This document shows positions 8,957 to 18,453 of a stretch of DNA of 64,000 nucleotides, piece by piece. How positions within the stretch are numbered: the stretch's first letter is position 1; the number at the start of each line of letters is the position of its first letter. A model generated the notes under the pieces. The model made no database searches. It was not told the DNA's origin and saw only the letters and a program-made list of their open reading frames with translations. The stretch covers positions 124,001 to 188,000 of the forward strand of contig JAFZRF010000045.1 in the NCBI GenBank assembly GCA_017620025.1, read 5' to 3'. Both the position numbers and the translations under genes were made by a program. Origin of the DNA: Ruminococcus sp. (GTDB lineage Bacteria > Bacillota > Clostridia > Oscillospirales > Ruminococcaceae).

Positions 8957-11452
8957 ATGAAACTGAAAAAAGTCTTAGCGGCCGTGTCGGCAATGACACT
9001 GTCCGCAGGTATGCTCTCAGCATATCCGACAGCCGGAGTAGCAGATGCTGCCGGCGCAAAGTACAACTACGGCGAAGCACTCCAGAAGTCAATGTTCTTC
9101 TACGAGGTTCAGCAGTCAGGAAAGCTGCCCGACTGGAACAGTGTAGGCTGGAGAGCTGATTCCATGCTCAAGGAAGACGGTACATGCGCTGACGTAGTTG
9201 ACGGCGGCTGGTTCGATGCCGGCGACCACTTCAAGTTCACTCTGACAAATGCCTATTCCGCATCTGTTATGGCATGGGGACTTATCGAGTACAAGGAAGC
9301 TGTAAAGAAGGCCGGTCTCTATGATCTCTACATGAACAACCTCCTCTGGGGTCTTGATTACATCTCAAGATGTGACCTCGGCGATGAGGTTATCGGTACG
9401 ATCGGACCTGACGGCTTCGACCACAAGTGGTGGGGAAGCCCTGAGGTTTACATCAGAAAGTATGCTATCATGGACGGCAAGGGCAAGGAAGACAGACCTT
9501 ACGATACCATGAAGTGCTCTACAGTAACCGGATATATGGCTGCTGCTCTCGCAGAGGGTGCTATCCTCCTCAAGGATGATAATCCTTCACTTGCAGAGGC
9601 TTACCTCAAGCAGGCAAAGAGCCTCTTCGAGCGTGCCGACAAGGTAAGAAGCGACAGCGGACAGGGCGTTCAGAAGTCATACTATAATATTGAGCAGCAC
9701 GGTGACGAAACCGACTACATCGACGAGCTGATGTATGCTGCAAACTGGCTCTACAGAGCTACAGGCGATCAGTCCTACCTTGACAAGTGCAAGAGCGACT
9801 ATATCCCGAAGTATCCTCTTGAGAACCAGTCCACCGACAGAAAGTACACATGGGGCTTCTGCTGGGACGATTCCTCACAGGCTGCTGCTCTGCTCTATGC
9901 TCAGAACACAGGCGATGAGGAGTGGGTAGCTCACGTCAAGAAGCACCTCTCCTACTGGATGGGTCTCGGCTCATCAGCCGGAGTAAAGGCATTTGACAAC
10001 ATCACTCCCGGCGGACTTTCATACCTCTTCCAGTGGGGCTGTCTCCGTCATGCAACAACTACAGCATGGCTTGCAAAGCTTGCTACAGATACTATTCTCA
10101 AGGACGATTCTTCCTTTGCCGCACAGGCAGACAAGTGGGCTGACAGCCAGATGAACTACTGCTTCGGCGATAACGAGATGGGCATCAGCTACGTTCTCGG
10201 TATGGGCGAGAAGTGGCCTTCAGTATTCCACCACAGAGGAGCTTCCGGTATCCACGACGACCACTGGAACGAGCTCGGCTCTTCCAAGGCTTCCACAAGC
10301 GGTGAATCCTGGCAGACAGAGTATGCACATACTCTCTACGGCGCACTCATCGGCGGTCCTGACAGCAAGGGCAACTACGGAAGCTACTCAGTATCCGATT
10401 ATCAGTACACAGAGGTAGCTATCGACTACAACGCAGGTTATACCGCAGCACTCTGCGCTATGATCGACGATTACGGCGGAACCCCGCTTTCAGACTTCCC
10501 GCCCGCAGAGACACCCAAGTGGGCTGAGTGGGAAGTAGCAGCAGTCCTCAACGGACAGCCTGCTTCAAGCTATACAGAGATCAAGGCATGGGCTATGAAC
10601 CATACTGCATGGCCGGCAAGAGTAGCCAAGGACGTTAAGTTCCGCTATTTCTTCGATGTATCCGAGCTTTTTGAAAAGGGTCTCACCATAGATCAGGTCA
10701 AGGTTGAGACCAAGGCTCAGCAGTACTCAGAGGGCGAGCAGGGCTTCGCAAAGGCTGCCGGTCCGTTCAAGTACGAGGGCGATCCCACAGGAAATACCTA
10801 CTACGCTGAGATCTATTTCGAGGACGGCAGAGCTATCATGCCTACCGGCCAGAGCGAGCACAGAGACGAGGTTCAGTTCCGTGTATCCATTCCGGACGCT
10901 ATAGACGGACAGTCCACAGCAGGCGCATGGGATGCCTCCAACGACTGGTCATACCTCGGCGGACTTGCAACAGCATCAGACCTCAAGAAGGATGATTCAC
11001 TCAACGAGCACATCACAATGTACGTTGACGGCAAGCTTGTATGGGGCGAGGAGCCTGACGGTTCAAAGCCCGTGATCGAGCCTGTTACAAAGCCCGGCAC
11101 AGGTACATCACAGCCCGGAAATACTGAGCCTACAACTGTAAAGCCTACAGAGCCCGAGCCGACAACAGTGCCTCCGACAGAGCCTCAGCCTACAACAGAG
11201 CCTGAGCCCACAACTCTCGGTTCTGAGAACGGCAACACCAAGTACGGCGACACAAACGAGGACGGATCAATCAACGTTGCAGACGTTGTAGGTGTACTCC
11301 AGTTCGTTGCAAATCAGTCAAAGTATCCGCTTACCGATCAGGGACGTATCAATGCAGATGTTGACGGCGTTCCCGGCATCACAGGCGACGATGCTATCTA
11401 CATCACAAAATATGACGCAAGCGTCATAACTAAATTCCCGGTAGAATCATAA
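8957..11452 (+). CDS. GH9 endoglucanase with CBM3c-like module and dockerin
   Basis: A secreted 831-residue cellulase expected to cut beta-1,4-glucan chains by inversion. Order of parts: signal peptide (cut near residue 31), GH9 catalytic domain (about 36-515), a CBM3c-like module (about 525-700) of the kind that makes GH9 enzymes processive, a Pro-Thr linker (about 705-750), and a C-terminal dockerin with two Asn/Asp-rich calcium loops (DTNEDGSINVADV and the repeat ending in ITGDDA). Catalytic residues are in place: Asp87 and base Asp90 in DAGDH, His425-His426-Arg427, and acid Glu486 in TEVAIDYNAG. GAGAGGGG precedes the ATG, and a terminator follows the stop. Confidence 0.95.
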   Translation: MKLKKVLAAVSAMTLSAGMLSAYPTAGVADAAGAKYNYGEALQKSMFFYEVQQSGKLPDWNSVGWRADSMLKEDGTCADVVDGGWFDAGDHFKFTLTNAYSASVMAWGLIEYKEAVKKAGLYDLYMNNLLWGLDYISRCDLGDEVIGTIGPDGFDHKWWGSPEVYIRKYAIMDGKGKEDRPYDTMKCSTVTGYMAAALAEGAILLKDDNPSLAEAYLKQAKSLFERADKVRSDSGQGVQKSYYNIEQHGDETDYIDELMYAANWLYRATGDQSYLDKCKSDYIPKYPLENQSTDRKYTWGFCWDDSSQAAALLYAQNTGDEEWVAHVKKHLSYWMGLGSSAGVKAFDNITPGGLSYLFQWGCLRHATTTAWLAKLATDTILKDDSSFAAQADKWADSQMNYCFGDNEMGISYVLGMGEKWPSVFHHRGASGIHDDHWNELGSSKASTSGESWQTEYAHTLYGALIGGPDSKGNYGSYSVSDYQYTEVAIDYNAGYTAALCAMIDDYGGTPLSDFPPAETPKWAEWEVAAVLNGQPASSYTEIKAWAMNHTAWPARVAKDVKFRYFFDVSELFEKGLTIDQVKVETKAQQYSEGEQGFAKAAGPFKYEGDPTGNTYYAEIYFEDGRAIMPTGQSEHRDEVQFRVSIPDAIDGQSTAGAWDASNDWSYLGGLATASDLKKDDSLNEHITMYVDGKLVWGEEPDGSKPVIEPVTKPGTGTSQPGNTEPTTVKPTEPEPTTVPPTEPQPTTEPEPTTLGSENGNTKYGDTNEDGSINVADVVGVLQFVANQSKYPLTDQGRINADVDGVPGITGDDAIYITKYDASVITKFPVES

Positions 11453-11469
11453 CATATTCATAATTTGGC

Positions 11470-11503
11470 AATAAAGGGAGGATTACCTCCCTTTATTGTT
11501 TTT
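11470..11503 (+). terminator. Terminator of first GH9 gene
   Basis: Stem AATAAAGGGAGG / CCTCCCTTTATT with a short loop, followed by TGTTTTTT. Confidence 0.88.
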
Positions 11504-11574
11504 TGCCGTTTTGTTCAAAACAGACAAAATGGCATTAATGATATTAGGAGAATACACGAATTTCTAAAAAACTA

Positions 11575-11603
11575 TTTACTTTTTTAAGCGGATATACTAT
11601 AAT
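11575..11603 (+). promoter_or_regulatory. Probable promoter of second GH9 gene
   Basis: TTTACT, 17-nt spacer, TATAAT, giving a leader of about 130 bases in front of the GH9 start at 11741. Confidence 0.6.
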
Positions 11604-11671
11604 ATTTATGATAAGTGAAACGGGTGCAGGCTAATTATAGCTTCTGACTTATCGGCAAGAATTGGTATAAT

Positions 11672-11695
11672 CGCAATGTATGCACTGGCGTTGCG
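11672..11695 (+). promoter_or_regulatory. Conserved leader element of tandem GH9 genes, copy 1
   Basis: A 24-base block beginning CGCAATGTATGCACTG and ending TTGCG that recurs with three changes at 14964-14987 in front of the next GH9 gene. Its ends (CGCAA and TTGCG) can pair. It lies in the 5' untranslated leader, 45 bases before the start. Confidence 0.5.
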
Positions 11696-11740
11696 TTTAT
11701 AATTAAACACTTTTCAAAATTATCAGGGAGGGTTTTAAAC

Positions 11741-14700
11741 ATGCACAAGAAATTTAAAGCTATTTCTGGAAGCCTGATGGCAGCAGCAATGCTTGCTTCT
11801 TCTGTTGCAGCATTCGCAGTTCCTGTAACAGCTAACGCTGGACAGCAGCTCGGCCAGACAGACTTCGAGGACGGTACTGGTCTTCCGTGGCACACCTGTG
11901 AGACCAACCCCGCAAGACAGCACTTTGAGATCACTGACAGCGGTGAGTATGTAGTTTACATCGACAATCCGGACGGATCCGATGGTAGATGGGATCTCCA
12001 GCTTCGTCACAGAGGCCTCAAGCTCACAAGCGGTCACAAGTACACAGTTCAGGCTGAGATCACAGCTTCTGATGCTGGTTACGTTTACTCCAAGATCGGT
12101 AACTACTCAGGCGATGCTGAGTACTGGCACGATCTCGGCGACGGCGAGTGGAAGCCCCATCAGTTCTCTGCTGGTGAGACACTGAAGCTTGATACATCCT
12201 TTACTGCTGCAAGCATTGAGGACGGCCCTGCAGAGTGGGCATTCCACTATGCTAACAATAACGGAAAGTACAACAACAATGATACTGGTATGCCTGCTGG
12301 CTCCACTATCACATTCGATAACCTGTCACTCATCGACGAGTCAGGTTCTGAGAACGACTTCGATAAGACCAACGAGTTCGGTGTTATCAGACCTCAGTCC
12401 AACGTTCGTCTGAACCAGGTTGGTTACTACGAGCAGCTCGCTAAGAAGGCTTCTTACGTAACAGATGCTTCTACACCTCTTACATTCCATATCTATAATT
12501 CTTCAGGTACAGAGGTATATACAAATACTGCAAGCAAGGTTATCTCAGGCGATTTCGATTCCGGTACACCTGAGGATACTACAACTCAGCTTGATAAGGG
12601 CACAGGTACAAAGTACAAGGATTCCGGTAAGTACGTTCAGATCCTTGACTTCACAGACTTCACAACCGGCGGCGCTGACTACTACATCGTTGTTGACGAT
12701 ACAGTAGGTGTAAGCGGCACAAGATCCGGTAAGAAGGAAGCTGCTTTCGATACAACTGTTGAGGGCGGCAAGGTAATGTGGACAAACTGGAAGACAGGCG
12801 TTTCTTACCAGATGAACAAGTCACATCCCTTCAACATCGCTAACACAGTATATGACGGACTTCTGAGAGATTCCATCAACTACTTCTATCAGAACCGTTC
12901 AGGCTGCCCGATTGATTCTAAGTACATCTCTTCCGGCGACAAGGAGTCACTCTCTCATAGTGAGTACGGCCACAGCCCGGATAAGGCTTATGTACAGTCC
13001 AAGTGGGTTAAGGCTTACGGCATGGAGTTTGACGGCGATACATCATACTCCATCACTGCTACAGGCGGTTGGTACGATGCCGGTGACCACGGTAAGTACG
13101 TTGTTAACGGCGGTGTATCCGTATGGACACTCCAGAATATGTACGAGATGACCAAGAAGCTCGGCACAGATGCCAAGTGGACAGACGGCAAGACAATGCT
13201 CGTTCCTGAGGGCGGCGACAAGGTTCCGGATGTTCTCGACGAGGCAAGAGTTGAGCTCGACTGGATGTTCGACATGATCGTTAAGAGCGATGATCCTTAC
13301 TACGGCAAGGATGCCGGTCTTGTTTACCACAAGCTCCACGACCACAAGTGGACAGGTCTTGCTATCCACGCTTGGAAGTACGAGGGCTTCGATAACATGA
13401 CTCGTATCGTTAAGCCTCCGACGTATGCTGCTACATTCAACATGATCGCTTGTGCTGCTCAGGCTGCACGTCTCTGGGAGCCTTTTGATTCAGCTTATGC
13501 TAAGACTTGTCTTGAGCACGCTGAGACTTCACTTGCTGCTGTTGAGAAGCTCAAGAGCAGCTGGGATATTGCTGAGGGATCTTCCAAGAAGCAGGATACA
13601 CCTACAGGTTCTTCTACAGGTAAGGACGTATACTTCGCTCCTCTGGATCAGGCTATCGGCGGTGGTCCTTACGGCGATACATACGTAGGCGATGACTACT
13701 ACTGGGCACTCTGTGAGCTCTATGCTACAACAGGTAAGGAAGAGTATCTCACAAAGCTCAAGGAATACAAGAACCCCAACGACTCCACAGAAATGGATAA
13801 GGCTCTCAGCCTGACATCCAACCTCGGCGGCGGTGAGAACAAGGGTTCATTCAGCTCATTCAACTGGGGCTGTACATCAGGTCTCGGTACTCTGTCACTC
13901 TACCTCAACTCTGAGGGATTCGTTTCAGATGCTGACCACAAGACAGTTACTGACTCCATCCTCAAGGCTGCTGATGCCTACATCGAGGAAGAGAATACTC
14001 AGGGTATGGGTATTCCTTACCACGGTTCTTCCTTCCAGGATGATATCAATATCGGACCTGGCATCACAGTTACAGGTTACGAGTGGGGCTCCAACTCCTT
14101 CGTTGCTAACAACGCTATCGTAATGGCTTACGCTTACGATGCTTCCGGCAAGATCAAGTACATCGACGGTGCTTCAACAGCTATGGACTACATCTTCGGA
14201 CGTAACGGAAATGACTTCTCTTACGTATCCGGTTACGGTGACGTAGCTCTCCAGTATCCTCACCACAGACTCTGGGCACACGGCGTAGACCCGGCATTCC
14301 CGATGGCTCCCGCTGGTTGTCTCTCAGGTGGTCCTGGTGCTGGTATGCAGGATCCTTACGTAGGCGGTCTGGGTTATAAGAGAGGTACTCTCGCAAGCCA
14401 GAAGTGCTATGTTGACTCTGCTGAGGCATGGTCTGTAAACGAGATCACAATCAACTGGAATGCTCCTCTTGCTTGGATGACTAACTATCTCCAGGATGTA
14501 GCTCCTACAATTAAGAAGCGTGAAGATGTTGAGCCTGAAACAAAGCCTGTTCAGACACCAACAGATACACCTACTGAGCCTACAACAGCTTCAACTCCTA
14601 CACCTACAGGTAGCGGTGATGTTACACTCTGGGGCGATGCTAACGAGGACAACAAGGTTAACGTTGCTGACGCAGTAGCAGTTCTCCAGTACATCTGCAA

Positions 14701-14869
14701 CCAGACTAAGTACGCTCTGACTGATCAGGGTAAGACCAACGCTGACGTTGTAGATCACGGTCAGGGTATCACAGGCGACGATGCTATGGCTATCCAGAAG
14801 ATCGACGCTTCACTGATCAAGCAGTCTGACTGCCCTGTTTCCTCTTCAGCTCTCAAGAACTTCAAGTAA
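11741..14869 (+). CDS. GH9 cellulase with CBM4-like and Ig-like modules and dockerin
   Basis: A secreted 1042-residue cellulase resembling the CBM4-Ig-GH9 class (CbhA/CelK type). Parts in order: signal peptide to about residue 34, CBM4/9-like cellulose-binding domain (about 36-205), Ig-like domain beginning VRLNQVGYYEQLAKKASY (about 222-320), GH9 domain (about 355-925), Thr-Pro linker and a dockerin (about 965-1042, DANEDNKVNVADAV). Catalytic Asp446 and Asp449 (DAGDH), His841-His842-Arg843 and Glu901 are all present. The gene uses many GCT and GGT codons, more than its neighbours, which suggests selection for high expression. GGGAGG precedes the ATG. Confidence 0.95.
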   Translation: MHKKFKAISGSLMAAAMLASSVAAFAVPVTANAGQQLGQTDFEDGTGLPWHTCETNPARQHFEITDSGEYVVYIDNPDGSDGRWDLQLRHRGLKLTSGHKYTVQAEITASDAGYVYSKIGNYSGDAEYWHDLGDGEWKPHQFSAGETLKLDTSFTAASIEDGPAEWAFHYANNNGKYNNNDTGMPAGSTITFDNLSLIDESGSENDFDKTNEFGVIRPQSNVRLNQVGYYEQLAKKASYVTDASTPLTFHIYNSSGTEVYTNTASKVISGDFDSGTPEDTTTQLDKGTGTKYKDSGKYVQILDFTDFTTGGADYYIVVDDTVGVSGTRSGKKEAAFDTTVEGGKVMWTNWKTGVSYQMNKSHPFNIANTVYDGLLRDSINYFYQNRSGCPIDSKYISSGDKESLSHSEYGHSPDKAYVQSKWVKAYGMEFDGDTSYSITATGGWYDAGDHGKYVVNGGVSVWTLQNMYEMTKKLGTDAKWTDGKTMLVPEGGDKVPDVLDEARVELDWMFDMIVKSDDPYYGKDAGLVYHKLHDHKWTGLAIHAWKYEGFDNMTRIVKPPTYAATFNMIACAAQAARLWEPFDSAYAKTCLEHAETSLAAVEKLKSSWDIAEGSSKKQDTPTGSSTGKDVYFAPLDQAIGGGPYGDTYVGDDYYWALCELYATTGKEEYLTKLKEYKNPNDSTEMDKALSLTSNLGGGENKGSFSSFNWGCTSGLGTLSLYLNSEGFVSDADHKTVTDSILKAADAYIEEENTQGMGIPYHGSSFQDDINIGPGITVTGYEWGSNSFVANNAIVMAYAYDASGKIKYIDGASTAMDYIFGRNGNDFSYVSGYGDVALQYPHHRLWAHGVDPAFPMAPAGCLSGGPGAGMQDPYVGGLGYKRGTLASQKCYVDSAEAWSVNEITINWNAPLAWMTNYLQDVAPTIKKREDVEPETKPVQTPTDTPTEPTTASTPTPTGSGDVTLWGDANEDNKVNVADAVAVLQYICNQTKYALTDQGKTNADVVDHGQGITGDDAMAIQKIDASLIKQSDCPVSSSALKNFK

Positions 14870-14909
14870 TTCTTATAGCGCAAGAGAAACACGCTAAGCA
14901 ATAACTAAT

Positions 14910-14944
14910 AAGGCTGTACGGCTTAGCCGTACAGCCTTTCCTTA
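14910..14944 (+). terminator. Terminator of second GH9 gene
   Basis: A 13-bp stem (AAGGCTGTACGGC and its complement) with loop TTA, followed by a T-rich tail. Confidence 0.88.
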
Positions 14945-14963
14945 TATGCAGGTCAAACCTTAA

Positions 14964-14987
14964 CGCAATGTATGCACTGACATTGTG
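14964..14987 (+). promoter_or_regulatory. Conserved leader element of tandem GH9 genes, copy 2
   Basis: Near-identical to 11672-11695. Here it lies only 32 bases before the start codon of the third GH9 gene, right after the preceding terminator. No separate promoter is obvious in the 25 bases between, so the element may be part of a duplicated promoter or leader. Confidence 0.5.
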
Positions 14988-15019
14988 TTATACCATTACT
15001 GAAAAGGGAGGGAATCAAC

Positions 15020-18000
15020 ATGAACAGAAAGTTCAAAGCAATCACCGGAAGCCTCATGGCCGTAGCCATGCTCGCTTCCTCCGCAGCAGTATTCGCAGTG
15101 CCTGTTACTGCCGATGCCGGACAGCTGCTCGGTCAGACAGACTTCGAGGACGGCGTAGGAATTCCGTGGCACACCTGTGAGACGGAACCCGCAAGACAGC
15201 ATTGCGAGATAACTGACGGTAAGTATTTTATCCACATTGATAACCCGGACGGAGCAGATGCAAGATGGGATCTCCAGTTCCGTCACAGAGGTCTCAAGAT
15301 TCTGGAAGGACATACGTACACTCTGCAGGCTGAGATCAAAACAGACTCGGAGGGATACATCTATTCCAGGATCGGAGACTACTCAGGCAATTACGACTAC
15401 TGGCACGATCTCGGCGACGGCGAGTGGACACCGCATCATTTTGAAGCCGGTGAAACACTCAAGCTCGATACGAGCTTCACAGCTACAAACGTACAGGACG
15501 GATATGCTGAGTGGACATTCCAGTATGCCAACAACAACGGCTGGTCAAATATGCCTGATACCGGAATGCCTTTCGGAGCTACTATCGAATTCGATAATAT
15601 GTCTCTAATCGATGAGTCGGGCAGCGAGGCCGACTTCGACAAGATCAACGAGTTCGGCATTATCAGGCCGCAGTCCAACGTCCGTCTGAATCAGGTCGGC
15701 TACTACGAGAAGCTTGCAAAGGTAGCATCTTACGTAACAGATGCCTCCGAGCCGCTTACTTTCCACATTTATGACGCCAACGACAAGGAAGTCTACACCA
15801 ATACGGCAAGCAAGGTAATCAAGGATGATTACGATTCAGGCACACCTGAGGAGATCAAAAGCTACAAGGACGGCCACGGTATGCGCTACAAGGATTCCGG
15901 CAAGTACGTCCAGATCCTCGATTTCACCGAATTCATAACCGGCGGCGCAGATTACTATATCGTTGTCGATGATGAAGTCGGTGTAAGCGGCACAAGATCC
16001 GGCAATAAGGAAGGCGCCTTCGATACAACTATCGAGGACGGCAAGGTCATGTGGACTAACTGGAAGACTGGTGTTTCCTATCAGATGAACAAGTCGCACC
16101 CCTTCAATATCGCCAAAACAGTATATGACGGCCTTCTGAGAGATTCAATGAACTACTTCTATCAGAACCGTTCCGGCTGTAAGGTTGAGGCGTCTTACAT
16201 ATCATCCGGCGATAAATCAAGCCTCTGTCACGACAAATACGGCCATAACCCTGATACAGGCTATGTACAGCCGAATTGGGTCAAGTATTACACTAAGGAT
16301 TTCGACGGTGAAAAGGAGTATTCCGTAACTGCAACAGGCGGCTGGTACGATGCCGGCAACCACTGCAAGAGCGTTATCAACGGCGGAAGCGCTGTGTGGA
16401 CACTCCAGAATATGTATGAGATGTCCAAGAAGTTCGGCACAGATGCTAAGTGGACAGACGGCAAGACGATGCTCGTTCCGGAAGGCGTCGACAAGGTTCC
16501 GGATGTTCTCGATGAAGCAAGATACGAGCTTGACTGGATGTTCGACATGATCGTCAAGCCGGAGGATCCTTATTTCGGCGAAGATACCGGAATGGTATAC
16601 CACAAGATGCAGGATCACAGGTACACAGGCCTTGCGATCCACGCATGGATATATGAGGGCTATGACAACATTGAACGTATCATCAAGCCGCCGACCTATG
16701 CGGCAACATTCAACATGATCGCCTGCGCTGCACAGGCATCACGTCTCTGGGAGGAATTCGATCCGGAGTATGCTGCAAAGTGTCTCGAGAACGCTGAAAC
16801 TTCGCTTGCTGCTGTTGAGAAGTACATTGACAAATGGAATATCGTATTGGGACTGCCAAAGGAACAGGATTATACCGACAGTTCATACACAAGAGGCAAT
16901 GATGTATACTTCGCTCCTATGGATCATGCCATCAGTTCAGCAGCCTACGGCGATTCATTCGTAGTTGATGACTACTACTGGGCACTATGCGAACTCTATG
17001 CCACGACCGGCAAGGAAGAGTATTACGAAAAACTCAAGAAATACAAGAATCCCAACGACCCGACTGGTATGGACAAGGCATTCAGCCTGACCACCAACCT
17101 CAGCACAGGGGAGAACTATGGCTCATTCAGCTCATTCAACCGGGGCTGTACAGCAGGATACGGTACTCTGTCGCTCTACCTCAATACCAAGGAATACGTA
17201 TCAGCGGAAGATTATAACACAATATCAGATAATATCATCAAGGCAGCTGATAACTACCTCGCTGAAGAAGACAAGCAGGGCATGGGTATACCTTACCGTG
17301 AAGTAACCTATGAAGATCAGACGGACATAGGATTGAATAACTCTGTATCAGGCTATGAGTTCTATTCCAACTCCTATGTTGTCAACAACGCTATCGTAAT
17401 GGCTTATGCTTGCATGGCGTCTACAAATGGCTTAAAGTACCTCGATGGAGCTTCGCTTGCAATGGACTACATTTTCGGCCGAAATGGAAATGACTTCTCA
17501 TATGTTTCCGGATACGGTGACGTTGCTCTTCAGTATCCTCATCACAAGCTATGGGCGCACGGCGTGGATGACGAGTTCCCGATGGCTCCTGCAGGTGTGC
17601 TCTCCGGCGGCCCTTGCAGCGGAATGACTGATCCTTACATTGGCAGCTTGGGCTACAGGAGAGGTACTGTTGCAAGCCAGAAATGCTATGTTGATAATGC
17701 TGAGGCATGGTCTGTAAACGAAGTCTCAGTTCAGTGGAATGCTTCTCTTGCCTGGATGACAGCTTTCTTACAGGATATAGGACCTATAGGCCCTCCTCAT
17801 CTGTGTCCTCCGACAGATCCGGTACCTACTGAGCCGGCAACAAAAGGCGAAACTCCGGGTGTCTCATTGTGGGGCGATGCAAACGAGGATAACAAGGTAA
17901 CTGTTGCCGATGCTGTAGCTGCTCTCCAGTATATCTGCAATCAGACAAAGTATGCGCTGACCGACCTGGGCTTAGCCAATGCTGATGTCGTAGATCACGG

Positions 18001-18109
18001 CAAGGGCATCACAGGTGATGATGCTATCGCTATCCAGAAGATAGATGCAGGTCTGATCAAATCTTCCTATCTTCCCGTGACATCTTCTGAGCTCAAAAAC
18101 TTCAAGTAA
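15020..18109 (+). CDS. GH9-family paralogue with dockerin, catalytic base replaced (possible pseudo-enzyme)
   Basis: A 1029-residue tandem paralogue of the preceding gene with the same layout: signal peptide, CBM4/9-like domain, Ig-like domain, GH9 domain and dockerin (DANEDNKVTVADAV near the end). The usual catalytic base is changed: the DAGDH motif reads DAGNH, with Asp444 kept but Asn447 (AAC codon) where the paralogue has Asp449. The substrate-binding HHR is HHK (Lys843). The general acid Glu901 is retained. Inference: hydrolysis is weak or lost and the protein may act as a cellulosome-borne cellulose binder, unless another residue serves as base. The reading frame is fully intact over 3 kb, so it is under selection. 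GGGAGGG precedes the ATG. Confidence 0.92.
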   Translation: MNRKFKAITGSLMAVAMLASSAAVFAVPVTADAGQLLGQTDFEDGVGIPWHTCETEPARQHCEITDGKYFIHIDNPDGADARWDLQFRHRGLKILEGHTYTLQAEIKTDSEGYIYSRIGDYSGNYDYWHDLGDGEWTPHHFEAGETLKLDTSFTATNVQDGYAEWTFQYANNNGWSNMPDTGMPFGATIEFDNMSLIDESGSEADFDKINEFGIIRPQSNVRLNQVGYYEKLAKVASYVTDASEPLTFHIYDANDKEVYTNTASKVIKDDYDSGTPEEIKSYKDGHGMRYKDSGKYVQILDFTEFITGGADYYIVVDDEVGVSGTRSGNKEGAFDTTIEDGKVMWTNWKTGVSYQMNKSHPFNIAKTVYDGLLRDSMNYFYQNRSGCKVEASYISSGDKSSLCHDKYGHNPDTGYVQPNWVKYYTKDFDGEKEYSVTATGGWYDAGNHCKSVINGGSAVWTLQNMYEMSKKFGTDAKWTDGKTMLVPEGVDKVPDVLDEARYELDWMFDMIVKPEDPYFGEDTGMVYHKMQDHRYTGLAIHAWIYEGYDNIERIIKPPTYAATFNMIACAAQASRLWEEFDPEYAAKCLENAETSLAAVEKYIDKWNIVLGLPKEQDYTDSSYTRGNDVYFAPMDHAISSAAYGDSFVVDDYYWALCELYATTGKEEYYEKLKKYKNPNDPTGMDKAFSLTTNLSTGENYGSFSSFNRGCTAGYGTLSLYLNTKEYVSAEDYNTISDNIIKAADNYLAEEDKQGMGIPYREVTYEDQTDIGLNNSVSGYEFYSNSYVVNNAIVMAYACMASTNGLKYLDGASLAMDYIFGRNGNDFSYVSGYGDVALQYPHHKLWAHGVDDEFPMAPAGVLSGGPCSGMTDPYIGSLGYRRGTVASQKCYVDNAEAWSVNEVSVQWNASLAWMTAFLQDIGPIGPPHLCPPTDPVPTEPATKGETPGVSLWGDANEDNKVTVADAVAALQYICNQTKYALTDLGLANADVVDHGKGITGDDAIAIQKIDAGLIKSSYLPVTSSELKNFK

Positions 18110-18118
18110 TACCGAAAA

Positions 18119-18154
18119 AAGGCTGTACGGCGCTGTCCGTACAGCCTTAATTTT
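18119..18154 (+). terminator. Terminator of third GH9 gene
   Basis: A 10-bp stem GGCTGTACGG / CCGTACAGCC followed by TTAATTTT; the stem is nearly the same as that after the second GH9 gene, as expected from tandem duplication. Confidence 0.85.
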
Positions 18155-18164
18155 GTCAATCAGA

Positions 18165-18342
18165 TTGGGATTCTAAAGGGGCTGCGCCCCTTTAGCGGAG
18201 TCCAGAGGCAGCGCCTCTGGCAGGGTGCGGGACAGAGTCCCGCATTTATCCGCAGGGCGCTTCGCAAGGGATGAATTCCAAAACAGTCCGGGGGACTGTT
18301 TTGGAAGAGGGGACGCCTTGCAAGTGAAGGCGTCCCCTTATT
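18165..18342. repeat. Multi-hairpin intergenic element
   Basis: Five consecutive near-perfect hairpins fill about 170 bases: AAAGGGG/CCCCTTT, CCAGAGGC/GCCTCTGG, TGCGGGAC/GTCCCGCA, CCAAAACAGTCC/GGACTGTTTTGG and AGGGGACGCCTT/AAGGCGTCCCCT. The left end (GATTCTAAAGGG) recurs as a fragment at 26479. It lies between the GH9 and rplA terminators and encodes no protein. It looks like a repeat family rather than a gene. Confidence 0.65.
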
Positions 18343-18364
18343 AAACTAAGTTTTTTAAAGAATT

Positions 18365-18393
18365 AAGGCAGTACGACAAACGCCGTACTGCCT
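18365..18393. terminator. Hairpin between element and rplA
   Basis: Stem AAGGCAGTACG / CGTACTGCCTT with a 7-nt loop and T-richness on both sides. Confidence 0.55.
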
Positions 18394-18408
18394 TTCACAT
18401 ATACAGAC

Positions 18409-18440
18409 CAAAAATGCTGTACCCGAAGGTACAGCATTTA
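18409..18440 (-). terminator. Terminator of rplKA
   Basis: On the minus strand the stem AATGCTGTACC / GGTACAGCATT encloses a TTCG tetraloop and is followed by TTTT. Confidence 0.88.
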
Positions 18441-18453
18441 ACGGTATCACTGA

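Noticed and set aside
11100-11220. Short tandem repeat in the first GH9 gene
   Set aside because: This is the Pro-Thr linker between the binding module and the dockerin, not a separate repeat element.
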